This document shows, in pieces, positions 51,812 through 59,243 of a stretch of DNA of 64,000 nt. Numbering within the stretch: the stretch's first letter is position 1; each line of letters starts with the position of its first letter. The stretch comes from an uncultured Oscillospiraceae bacterium (GTDB lineage: Bacteria; Bacillota; Clostridia; Oscillospirales; Acutalibacteraceae). The translations under genes were made by a program, and so were the position numbers. Below the pieces are notes generated by a model. That model saw only the letters and a list, made by a program, of their open reading frames with translations, was not told the DNA's origin and did not search any database. The stretch is taken from NCBI GenBank assembly GCA_910587835.1, contig CAJUNQ010000015.1:59871-123870 (forward strand), in the 5' to 3' direction.

Positions 51812-53597
51812 TTCCAACACCATCCTTCTTTTTGAGTTTGTCCGCCAACGCTTGAAGCTCGCAGCCGGTGGGCGTTCTATATTGCTCGACCCCCGGGGCA
51901 GGCACGCTGGGCCTGTCCGCTTGCCACGCTGCGCTTTGACCCATATAAAAGATGCCGTTCTCGCGGATGTGGTCATAGAACTCATCGCCAAAGCTGTATT
52001 CCCAGGCTTCCGGGTATAGCTCAGCGCGCCGCAAGCGGGCTCCGCTGGTTGGAGACAGCGGCACGGCAGACACCGCGTCTTCCAAATTATAAACAATAAT
52101 CTGCTTGTGCTCCCGCTGCACCCATGTCCCCCGGACCTTATATAAGTAATTCGGGTCCCACTCCATCATGCGAAAGAGAGCCGTGCCAAAATGCTGGCAG
52201 CGCAAAATTTTTGCATACAAGGGCATATGCCCATCAGGGCGCCATTTGATGCAGTGTACGGCCCCTTTGTCACAGGGCCGTATGGCGATCTTCCGCTGGG
52301 AAGGATGCAGGAGCAGCTGGATATGGCCCACGTCGGAAAACGTCCTCACACAGAACAGGTTGAATATGATCTTGTCTATCCCGATCGTTACCGCCGGCCC
52401 CTCATATCGTGCCTGCGTAAACTGGCTCCTGACCACCTGATAGCCTTTGAGGTCGAACAGGGAAAAAGAACTTTTGAGCAGGCGGATCTCCCTGCTCGGC
52501 ATGCTTACGCTGTTTGACAAGTCATAATACAGCCCGGGGTCGTCATTGATCCAATGGTGGTTAATGGGAACGAAACCGCGAAAGACGCCGTCGTCTATCA
52601 CATGGAGGGGAGGCATTCCGCCGCGCATACTGTGCTTCCTGTTTTCAAGGAGGGCCTGCGCCATCTCGAATTTTTCCCTTGTAATGATTGCTTCGTGTTG
52701 CTCCCTGTAGTAATACTGATCCACGTCCTGGCGGTTCTTTTTGCGCTTGTGGTTAAACAGGTCGGAGGTAAAGGTCTTCCAGGTTAGGATATCGCCACAG
52801 TAGCGTTCGTTGGAAAGAATGTAGCCCACCGAACTGTTGCTCCAGCCGGTGTTTCCGGTTTTTGTCCCGCATCCAATATCCGTAAGAAAAGCGGCGATAT
52901 CTGCCTGGGACCAGCCATACAGGTAAGCGTCAAAAATAAAGCGGACCACATTTGCCTCGGCCTCGTTGACGACCAGCGGGGCATGCTTGATGTAGCGGCC
53001 GGCGGCGTCCCGCTGCCTGTCATAACCAAGCAGAGGAGGGGCCAGCAGTTGGCAGTCCTTGAACCGTTGGGACAGGGACCAGATCATGGCTTCCCGCTTT
53101 TTGACGGATTCCTCCTGGGCGAAGGAGGCAAGAAAGGTGAGCATAAATTCGGAACTTTCTTCGATGGTATTCAGATTATCCGTTTCAAAAAATACCCCCA
53201 CCGGCGGATCAAGGTTCTTGAGCCTACGGACCAGAGAGATACAGTCCACCAGGTTCCTGGCAAAGCGGGAGACGCTTTTTGTTACAATCAGGTCATATTC
53301 TCCCTTTTCACAGGCGGCGATCATGTCGTTAAACGCCGTGCGGTTTTTCAGCGAGACCCCGGAGATCCCCTCATCGGCGTAAATATGCCGCAAACTCCAG
53401 TTGGGCCGCTGGTCTGCCATCTGGCGGTAGTGGGCCTGCTGAAGCTCAAAGGAAGACATCTGCGCGTCGTTGTCGGTAGAAACGCGGCAATACGCGCATA
53501 CACGGAAAAGCCGGTTCCTGAGAGTGGCTTTCGGTTTGGCGGGAATAAAGCGTTTCTCCCAGGTATCGTGATTCGGGGAACAGATGGGTTCAGGCAT
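51795..53597 (-). CDS. Serine recombinase with a novel C-terminal domain in place of the zinc ribbon
   Basis: The 600-residue protein has a resolvase domain (catalytic serine near residue 40, CAYCRVSTDNDAQ; VTKSVSRFARNLVD) and a recombinase domain (about 180-330). After residue 330 there is no CxxC zinc ribbon or coiled-coil arm. A domain at about 385-510 is instead repeated in the three downstream proteins. ATG 53597 follows GGAGGAGGGG and overlaps the XRE gene by 8 bp. It is not next to either end of the spoIIID element, so it may belong to a nested element or a separate switch. Confidence 0.88.
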   Translation of the reverse strand: MPEPICSPNHDTWEKRFIPAKPKATLRNRLFRVCAYCRVSTDNDAQMSSFELQQAHYRQMADQRPNWSLRHIYADEGISGVSLKNRTAFNDMIAACEKGEYDLIVTKSVSRFARNLVDCISLVRRLKNLDPPVGVFFETDNLNTIEESSEFMLTFLASFAQEESVKKREAMIWSLSQRFKDCQLLAPPLLGYDRQRDAAGRYIKHAPLVVNEAEANVVRFIFDAYLYGWSQADIAAFLTDIGCGTKTGNTGWSNSSVGYILSNERYCGDILTWKTFTSDLFNHKRKKNRQDVDQYYYREQHEAIITREKFEMAQALLENRKHSMRGGMPPLHVIDDGVFRGFVPINHHWINDDPGLYYDLSNSVSMPSREIRLLKSSFSLFDLKGYQVVRSQFTQARYEGPAVTIGIDKIIFNLFCVRTFSDVGHIQLLLHPSQRKIAIRPCDKGAVHCIKWRPDGHMPLYAKILRCQHFGTALFRMMEWDPNYLYKVRGTWVQREHKQIIVYNLEDAVSAVPLSPTSGARLRRAELYPEAWEYSFGDEFYDHIRENGIFYMGQSAAWQADRPSVPAPGVEQYRTPTGCELQALADKLKKKDGVGNAGTG

Positions 53598-53922
53598 CGG
53601 GTATCCCCTCCTCCTGTAGCTGGCGAAGCTGTAGGTTCTTTTTCGACAGTGCGAAAGCAAGCTTATAGACCAGGGCTTTTTCCTCTCCGTTCAACGCAAG
53701 GGAGTCAAACCCGAGGGAATCCGTACGTCCCAAAAGATAGTCTGTGCTTACGCCAAACACATCTGCAATCCGCGAAAGCGTGTCCAACGAGGGCTGCCGG
53801 ATGTTACTTTCGTAGGACGAGATGGTACTCCTGTCTACACCGATTAGGTTGGCTAGCTGGCTTTGGGCTAAATTTTTGGACTGCCGGAGATAACGGAACC
53901 GTTCTGGAAAGTCAAAGATCAT
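53590..53922 (-). CDS. XRE-family regulator with C-terminal tail
   Basis: The 110-residue protein has a Cro/C1 HTH domain (about 8-65: SQLANLIGVDRSTISSYESN, SLDTLSRIADVFGVSTDYLL) and a helical tail. It is the first gene of the recombinase operon (overlap with the recombinase start) and probably represses it. AAGGTGG lies before ATG 53922, with an extended -10 (TGGTATAAT) about 30 nt upstream. Confidence 0.88.
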   Translation of the reverse strand: MIFDFPERFRYLRQSKNLAQSQLANLIGVDRSTISSYESNIRQPSLDTLSRIADVFGVSTDYLLGRTDSLGFDSLALNGEEKALVYKLAFALSKKNLQLRQLQEEGIPDA

Positions 53923-53966
53923 TGCCTACACCACCTTGCTGATTATAAAGAATTATACCAGCAAAC

Positions 53967-53996
53967 CTGTTACAGTGGGTAGCATCTGTGTGACAG
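53967..53996 (-). promoter_or_regulatory. Operator-like palindrome pair upstream of the XRE-recombinase operon
   Basis: CTGTTACAG (53967-53975) and CTGTGTGACAG (53986-53996) are two CTGT-ACAG palindromes 19 bp apart, just upstream of the extended -10. They are likely sites for the XRE protein. Confidence 0.55.
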
Positions 53997-54109
53997 TTTG
54001 TAACGTTTGGGCTTTTGGAGCAGCTTTTTGATGAGACTCGGCTTAACGGTAAAAAATCAAAACTCTCTGAATAGAATTGAATAATTGAGCTGAATGTACG
54101 GAAGCCGTG

Positions 54110-54540
54110 CTGTGAAAAGACAAGATTACCGCCCCCGCATGATCGACAAGACCCTACAAGAGTATCCATCCAGCTTCGGAGCCGTCTGTGTGGATGGGCA
54201 AAAATGGTGCGGCACAACCTGGACTTTTTCCTACCACAACGGTGCGGGGCGCAATGGCAAGCCGCGTATGCGGTCCATGTCTCTCTACAAATCCGGCGAT
54301 TCCAGCAGGCAGCATTGTTGCCCAAGGGATATTTGAACGCTGTGGTTGGCGACGACATGTACCGCATCGATGGCGTCAAGAGGGACACATCCAAGCTTCT
54401 GCGCTCCCTGGCCCGGAACGAGAGGACGCCCCCAAGGGTCAGCATCCTGCCGCGATGTGTGTGCCGTGCGGATTGGCGAACGCGGCGTACCAGCGGCCGG
54501 ACGGGTGTTTGTGGTGCCGGTCACTGCGCTGAAAGACTAG
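54110..54540 (+). pseudogene. Decayed coding remnant
   Basis: Plus-strand frames here give protein-like pieces that change frame: VVGDDMYRIDGVKRDTSKLL in one and AVRIGERGVPAAGRVFVVPV, ending ALKD, in another. The whole looks like one gene broken by several indels. I do not recognise it. Confidence 0.4.
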
Positions 54541-54554
54541 GGAAACAGAAAGAG

Positions 54555-54586
54555 CCAGTGTACACTCTTGCATCTGTGTACACTGG
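54555..54586. repeat. Perfect 11-bp inverted repeat beside attR
   Basis: CCAGTGTACAC and GTGTACACTGG flank a 10-nt loop, 52 bp inside the right end of the element. It could be a terminator for the remnant upstream (weak T-run) or a protein-binding site that marks the end. Confidence 0.55.
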
Positions 54587-54602
54587 CCTTTCCACTATTT
54601 CA

Positions 54603-54755
54603 CTAGCCATAGCAACCGTTCTGTTTTGTTTCTTCCATATGTACCGTACTCTTGCTGATCCCAAACTGCTTGGCGGCCCGGCGGACGGTGGCTTTATTTT
54701 CCACAATGAATTCCCCCAGCTTGGTAGCGCGGTCGTCTATCACATTGTTTGACAT
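54603..54755 (-). pseudogene. spoIIID: spoIIID, 5' half, ending in element sequence
   Basis: ATG 54755 opens MSNNVIDDRATKLGEFIVEN, then KATVRRAAKQFGISKSTVH, the helix-turn-helix half of SpoIIID. After the core the frame enters the element and reads MEETKQNGCYG before TAG at 54603. The truncated 50-residue peptide keeps the HTH but lacks the basic C-terminal region needed for full DNA binding in Bacillus SpoIIID. AAGGTG precedes the ATG. A sigma-E-type promoter lies 27 nt upstream of the ATG. Confidence 0.9.
54638..54643. other. Attachment-site core at the right end of the element (attR)
   Basis: TATGTA on + matches the core at 45617-45622. To its right the sequence is spoIIID; to its left it is element. 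Confidence 0.75.
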
Positions 54756-54781
54756 ACAGGACACCTTCTTTCGGTGTTCTA

Positions 54782-54810
54782 TATGTATGCGCAGGGCCGC
54801 TGGGGTATTC
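54782..54810 (-). promoter_or_regulatory. Sigma-E-type promoter of spoIIID
   Basis: On the minus strand GAATACC (complement of 54804-54810), a 14-nt spacer and CATACATA (complement of 54782-54789) fit the sigma-E consensus (K-M-ATATT, 14-15 nt, CATACANT) well at the -10 and partly at the -35. Confidence 0.6.
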
Positions 54811-54866
54811 TGGGAATTTCTGCCGGTTTACCTGCCGGTCAGGCTGCAAGGGACGCTGCGTCAACA

Positions 54867-54906
54867 ACAAAAAGGAGCCGGCCGTTTTGCGGCCAGCTCC
54901 TTTTTC
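54867..54906. terminator. Bidirectional terminator
   Basis: AAAAAGGAGC-CGGCCG pairs with GCGGCC-AGCTCCTTTTT around TTTT. It ends the fucI-like gene on the minus strand. Confidence 0.88.
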
Positions 54907-54915
54907 CCGACAGCC

Positions 54916-56400
54916 TTACGCAAAGGGGTTCTCGCTGGGGTAGAGCATATTCTTGGGCTGGTTAAAGCCAATGTCAGAGACGCCCAGGAACTTGAACACC
55001 TCGAACAGGGCCTTGCCGTGATGCCCGAAAGCTACCGCGCCGTGATGGGGGTAGTTTTTCTCAATGAGCACATGGCGGTAGAACCGGCCCATCTCCGGGA
55101 TGGCAAACACGCCGATGCCACCAAAGGAGCGGGTGGCTACGGGCAGCACCTCGCCCTGGGCCACATAGGCCCGCAGCTGGCAGTCGGCAGTGCTCTGAAG
55201 CCGGAAGAAGGTGATGTCGCCGGGAACAATATCGCCCTCCAGGGTGCCCTGGGTGACCTCCTCGGGGAGGCTGCGGGCCATGATCATCTGGTACTTCATG
55301 GTGGGGCTGCACAGCTTGGAGGAGCAGGTGTTGCCGCAGTGGAAGCCCATAAAGGTGTCGCTGAACTGATAGGGGAACTTGCCCTCAATGTCAGCCTGAT
55401 ACATGTCCTTGGGCACCGTGTTGTTGATGTCCAGCAGGGTCACAATGTCATTGCTGACACAGGCGCCGATGAACTCGGAGAGGGTGCCATAGATGTCCAC
55501 CTCGCAGGACACGGGAATGCCCTTGCCGGTGAGGCGGGAGTTTACATAGCAGGGCACAAAGCCAAACTGAGTCTGGAAGGCGGGCCAGCATTTGCTGGTG
55601 AGGGCCACATACTGCCGGTAGCCCCGGTGCTCCTCCACCCAGTCCAGCAGAGTGAGCTCATACTGGGCCAGCTTTTCCAGAATCTCGGGCTTCTTATTGC
55701 CTTCGCCCAGCTCCTTCTCCATGTCGGCCTTTACCTCCGGAATACGGGGGTCGCCGTCATGCTTGTGGAAGGCCTCGAACAGGTCCAGCTCAGAGTTCTC
55801 CTCAATCTCCACCCCCAGGTCATACAGACGCTTGATGGGCGCGTTGCAGGCCAGGAAGTTGAGGGGCCGGGGGCCGAAGCTGATGATTTTCAGGCTATTG
55901 AGGCCCACCAGGGCCCGGGCGATGGGAATGAACTCGTGGATCATCCGGGCGCAGTCGGCAGCGTCGCCCACCGGGTTCTCGGGGATGTAGGCCTTGATCT
56001 CCCGGAGCTTCAGGTTGTAGCTGGCGTTGAGCATACCGCAGTAGGCGTCGCCCCGGCCGCCCACCAGGTTGTCGCCGCTCTCCTCGGCGGCGGCAATGAA
56101 CATGGCGGGGCCGTCGAAGTGCTTGGCCAGCAGAGTCTCAGAAATTTCAGGGCCGAAATTGCCCAGATACACCACCAAAGCGTTGCAGCCGTTTTTCTTC
56201 ACATCCTCCAGGGCCTGGACCATGTGGATTTCGCTCTCCACAATGCAGATGGGGCACTCGTAGACGCTGGCCGCCTCCGCGCCGTATTGGGCGGCAAAGG
56301 CCTCCATCAGGGCCTTGCGGCGGTTGACGGAGAGGGACTCGGGGAAGCAGTCCCGGGACACGGCCACAACGCCGATTTTGACTTCTGGAATGTTGTTCAT
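54916..56400 (-). CDS. L-fucose/arabinose isomerase-family protein
   Basis: The 494-residue protein is a sugar isomerase of the FucI/AraA fold. It starts VKIGVVAVSRDCFPESLSVN and has the mid segment YVALTSKCWPAFQTQFGFVP. The late pattern DITFFRLQ with HHGAVAFGHHGKALFEVFKF supplies the conserved histidine near the C-terminus. It is shorter than E. coli FucI (591), and the family includes enzymes for fucose, arabinose and other sugars, so the substrate is open. GGAGG precedes ATG 56400. It lies in one strand with a cupin and a GH27 alpha-galactosidase. Confidence 0.85.
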   Translation of the reverse strand: MNNIPEVKIGVVAVSRDCFPESLSVNRRKALMEAFAAQYGAEAASVYECPICIVESEIHMVQALEDVKKNGCNALVVYLGNFGPEISETLLAKHFDGPAMFIAAAEESGDNLVGGRGDAYCGMLNASYNLKLREIKAYIPENPVGDAADCARMIHEFIPIARALVGLNSLKIISFGPRPLNFLACNAPIKRLYDLGVEIEENSELDLFEAFHKHDGDPRIPEVKADMEKELGEGNKKPEILEKLAQYELTLLDWVEEHRGYRQYVALTSKCWPAFQTQFGFVPCYVNSRLTGKGIPVSCEVDIYGTLSEFIGACVSNDIVTLLDINNTVPKDMYQADIEGKFPYQFSDTFMGFHCGNTCSSKLCSPTMKYQMIMARSLPEEVTQGTLEGDIVPGDITFFRLQSTADCQLRAYVAQGEVLPVATRSFGGIGVFAIPEMGRFYRHVLIEKNYPHHGAVAFGHHGKALFEVFKFLGVSDIGFNQPKNMLYPSENPFA

Positions 56401-56498
56401 TGGAAATTCCTCCATAATTTGCCATAATAAAGGGCTTGTGCATATCATACCGCAAACCCGGCGAAAAATCAACCGAAAAGCCGGAATGCCAGGAAAAA

Positions 56499-56855
56499 TT
56501 ATCGCTCTCCCATTGTGACCTCAAACACCAGCAGCTCCAGGTCCGCGCTGCCCGTGTTGCGGATGCCGTGGGCGGCAAAGGGGGCGTTCATCATAATATC
56601 CCCCTTTTTGACAGTCCGCTCCTGGCCCTCCTGCTGGTAGACGCCCTCGCCGGCCAGCACCACATAGAACTCGTTGTCATTGCCATGGGTATGCAGGCCA
56701 AAGCTGGCCCCAGGGGGAAGAACCGTGTAGTTGATGAACTGCACAGGGGCGTTGATCTCACTGCCGGAGAAAACCGTGGCATGGGGGCAGAGGCCGTCGC
56801 CCCCGTGAATGGGCTCGGGCTTTTTAGGCGCGGTAAGAAAATTGTGGATCAGCAC
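56499..56855 (-). CDS. Cupin-domain protein
   Basis: The 118-residue single cupin has the two metal-binding motifs: GLHTHGNDNEFYVVLAGEG (motif 1) and GDIMMNAPFAAHGIRNTG (motif 2). Small cupins of this kind are sugar isomerases, oxalate-type enzymes or binding proteins. The ORF extends upstream to a GTG at 56885, but the SD AGGAGG is inside that extension and points to GTG 56855. It lies between the isomerase and the alpha-galactosidase, suggesting a role in the same sugar pathway. Confidence 0.8.
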   Translation of the reverse strand: MLIHNFLTAPKKPEPIHGGDGLCPHATVFSGSEINAPVQFINYTVLPPGASFGLHTHGNDNEFYVVLAGEGVYQQEGQERTVKKGDIMMNAPFAAHGIRNTGSADLELLVFEVTMGER

Positions 56856-56919
56856 AGGCAGGACCTCCTGACACAGGTTAATCACAGCACCATATTGCTG
56901 TATGGCGGGTTTGTGTTCT

Positions 56920-58218
56920 TCAGCTCAGCCGGTACACGGCGCTGGCATGGGGGGCCAGCCGGGCGGCAAGGCGGCTCTCTGCCACCGGGACAGCTTCGCC
57001 GCTCCACAGCTCCTCTCCCTGGGCGGTCTCCGGCCACAGGTCTCCAAAGTCCATGGCCACCTCCCGCTCCTGGTCAGAGAGGTTGAACAGCCCCAGATAC
57101 CGCTCGCCGGTCTTTTGGTTCTCCGCCACCCATACCGCCTCATCCTCTGTGCGGCGAATCTGGTCCGGCCGGCAGTCCGGGGTGAGCATAGCCAGCACCT
57201 TCTGGTTGGTGAGCAGGGACAGGGTCCAGTCGTCCAGCAGAGACAGCTCTGCGCCTACCATCAGGGGCGAACCGAACAGGCACCACAGGTTCATCATGGT
57301 GCGCTGCTCGTCCCTGGTGAAGCCCGTGGCCCGCTCCCGGCCAAAGCCGCCGCCCAGCCGGCCCACAGGGAGCATGTCGCAGTCCGGGTAGCAGCCCGCC
57401 TTTACATGGTCCTGCCAGATCTCGCACCGGGGGAACATATCCTTGAGCAGCGGCCACTCATCCCAGAAATCGTCAGAAATGCGCCACATATTCGCGTGCT
57501 TTGCGTAGTGCCAGGACTTTTGGATAATAGCCGGACCGGGGGACAGGGACAGCACAATGGGCCGGCCGGCCTTTTGAATGGCGCTGCTGAGCATCTCGAT
57601 CTCATGCTTGCGGGCATAGCCCAGCTCGGTGTGGTCGTTCAGGTTGTCGGTGTTGCAGATGTCGTCGCACTTGATGAAGTCCACGCCCCAGTCCGCGTAC
57701 TGCTGGATGATGGAGTCATAATAGGCCTGACCCTCGGGGGTGTTTCTGACGCCGTACATGTAGGGGTTCCAGCGGCAGACATTGTTGGGCTCGGCGATAT
57801 GGTCGGCGGTGGTGTCTGTGCCCATGATTCTCAGGTGCTGGTGGGCAGCCTGCCGGTGAATGCCCCGCATGATGTGGATGCCGAACTTCAGCCCCAGGCT
57901 GTGGATATAGTCTGCCAGGGGCTTGAAGCCCTGGCCTCCTGCCGCGCTGGGGAACCGGGCCGGGTCTGGCTGCAGGCGGGCGTACTCGTCCAGCTCGGCG
58001 GTGTTGAAGGGCAGGTAGAAATAGTTCTGGTCTGTGCCGTCTGCCCCGTGGGCGTACCAGGAGATGTCAATGACCACATACTCCCAGCCAAAGGGCTTGA
58101 GTTTTTCGGCCATGGCCCTGGCGTTGGCCTTTACCTGTTCCTCGGTGACAGCGGTGCCGTAGTAGTCGTAGCTGTTCCACCCCATGGGCGGGGTGGGACA
58201 AAAGGCGTTTTTGTTCAT
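56920..58218 (-). CDS. Alpha-galactosidase, glycoside hydrolase family 27
   Basis: The 432-residue enzyme opens TPPMGWNSYDYYG and continues WEYVVIDISWYAHG, the GH27 substrate-pocket pattern. The nucleophile is in DFIKCDDICNTD and the acid/base in WRISDDFWDEW. A C-terminal beta domain (GLFNLSDQEREVAMDFGDLW) closes it. No signal peptide is seen, so imported oligosaccharides such as melibiose or raffinose-type sugars, or host glycans, would be split inside the cell. ATG 58218 follows GAGGAAA. It heads the three-gene sugar cluster. The 58219-58400 gap shows no clear feature. Confidence 0.9.
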   Translation of the reverse strand: MNKNAFCPTPPMGWNSYDYYGTAVTEEQVKANARAMAEKLKPFGWEYVVIDISWYAHGADGTDQNYFYLPFNTAELDEYARLQPDPARFPSAAGGQGFKPLADYIHSLGLKFGIHIMRGIHRQAAHQHLRIMGTDTTADHIAEPNNVCRWNPYMYGVRNTPEGQAYYDSIIQQYADWGVDFIKCDDICNTDNLNDHTELGYARKHEIEMLSSAIQKAGRPIVLSLSPGPAIIQKSWHYAKHANMWRISDDFWDEWPLLKDMFPRCEIWQDHVKAGCYPDCDMLPVGRLGGGFGRERATGFTRDEQRTMMNLWCLFGSPLMVGAELSLLDDWTLSLLTNQKVLAMLTPDCRPDQIRRTEDEAVWVAENQKTGERYLGLFNLSDQEREVAMDFGDLWPETAQGEELWSGEAVPVAESRLAARLAPHASAVYRLS

Positions 58219-58400
58219 AAAGATTTCCTCCTGCGTGTTAATAATATTGTAAGGCGCCGGCTTGACGAAGGGAAGGGCATCCCAGTCTCCGCAGGCTTTG
58301 CCTTCTGGAGGGACCGGGACGCTCCACTTGGGCCTCCCGCAATGTGGGAGAGCCGGCTGATTTTTAGGTCGGCTTCTTGAGAAAGGAGCGGCTTGGCTCT

Positions 58401-59192
58401 TTATGCCCTCTCCATCGTAATCACATGCCGGGGGCAGGCCTCGGCGCATTTGCCGCAGCCCGTGCACTTGGCAGGGTCCACCACAGCCAGGCCGTTCTTC
58501 ACAGTAATGGCTCCGGCCTCGCAGGTCTTCTGGCACTTCATGCAGCCAATACAGCCTACCTTGCAGGCCTGCATGGTGGCCTTGCCCTTGTCGCAGCTGG
58601 AACACCGCACCACAGCCATTGCCTTCACCGGGGCCAGATGAATAAGCCCCTTAGGGCAGGCGGCGGTACACTTGCCGCAGGCTACGCATTTGTCCGGGTC
58701 AATAACCGCTACGCCGTTGCACAGCGCAATGGCTCCATAGCCGCAGGCGGCCAGGCAGTCGCCAAGCCCCAGACAGCCGAACCGGCAGCTGGAAGCCCCG
58801 CCGTTCAGAAGAGAGGCGGCAGTGCAGCTTTCCAGGCCGTCATACTCCATTTTTTCGGTGGTATTGTCGGCGCTGCCCATGCAGTGGACAAAAGCGGCCC
58901 TGCGCTCCATCTCCACTGCGCCGGAGCCCAGGATTTCCCCGCATTTGGCGGCCACGTCCGCCCCGCCGGGAGAGCACAGGCCGGGGGCGGCCTCGCCCTT
59001 GGCCATAGCCGCCGCATAGCCGGGACAGCCTGAGTAGCCGCAGGCTCCGCAGTTGGCCCCGGGCAGAACAGCCTCAAGGGCCTCGGCCTTCTCGTCCTTG
59101 GGCACGGCCATGACGATGGAGGCCACCGCCAGCACCACACCGGCCAACAGGCCGATGACGCCCACGATCATAATAGGTGTTACAATTTCCAT
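58401..59192 (-). CDS. rnfB: Rnf complex subunit B (iron-sulfur protein)
   Basis: The 263-residue subunit has a membrane anchor and a 4Fe-4S domain (ANCGACGYSGCPGYA). Ferredoxin-type clusters follow (CVACGKCTAACP, CIGCMKCQKTCE and CTGCGKCAEACP). It takes electrons from ferredoxin in the Rnf ferredoxin:NAD oxidoreductase, which pumps sodium or protons. The ATG at 59192 is preferred to a GTG 9 nt earlier, because of AAAGGA spacing. It is the last rnf gene, as in Acetobacterium (C-D-G-E-A-B), but separated from rnfA by a lipoprotein gene. Confidence 0.93.
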   Translation of the reverse strand: MEIVTPIMIVGVIGLLAGVVLAVASIVMAVPKDEKAEALEAVLPGANCGACGYSGCPGYAAAMAKGEAAPGLCSPGGADVAAKCGEILGSGAVEMERRAAFVHCMGSADNTTEKMEYDGLESCTAASLLNGGASSCRFGCLGLGDCLAACGYGAIALCNGVAVIDPDKCVACGKCTAACPKGLIHLAPVKAMAVVRCSSCDKGKATMQACKVGCIGCMKCQKTCEAGAITVKNGLAVVDPAKCTGCGKCAEACPRHVITMERA

Positions 59193-59243
59193 TGCTGTCA
59201 CGTTCCTTTCTGGGCTTATCCCCAGGGTTTGTAAGTAAAAAAG

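Larger units (their letters stand above)
45617..54637. mobile_element. 9,021-bp intervening element inserted in spoIIID (skin-like)
   Basis: The element is bounded by TATGTA cores and sits precisely inside the spoIIID codons STVH|KDVS. It contains an integrase-type serine recombinase beside attL, an MntA/HepT toxin-antitoxin pair, decayed mobilisation genes, gene fragments, and a second recombinase cluster with an XRE regulator. Deleting one core plus the interior restores the SpoIIID frame without any mismatch. This is the geometry of sigK skin elements, which are excised in the mother cell. The alternative is a static insertion that has abolished sporulation. Confidence 0.9.

Noticed and set aside
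45616..54637. Complete prophage or active conjugative element
   Set aside because: There are no structural, packaging, or type IV secretion genes, and the mobilisation genes are broken.
54652..56427. 591-codon plus-strand open frame over the isomerase
   Set aside because: It is antisense to the FucI-like gene, which has clear motifs and an SD; the plus frame has none and also runs through the spoIIID 5' half.
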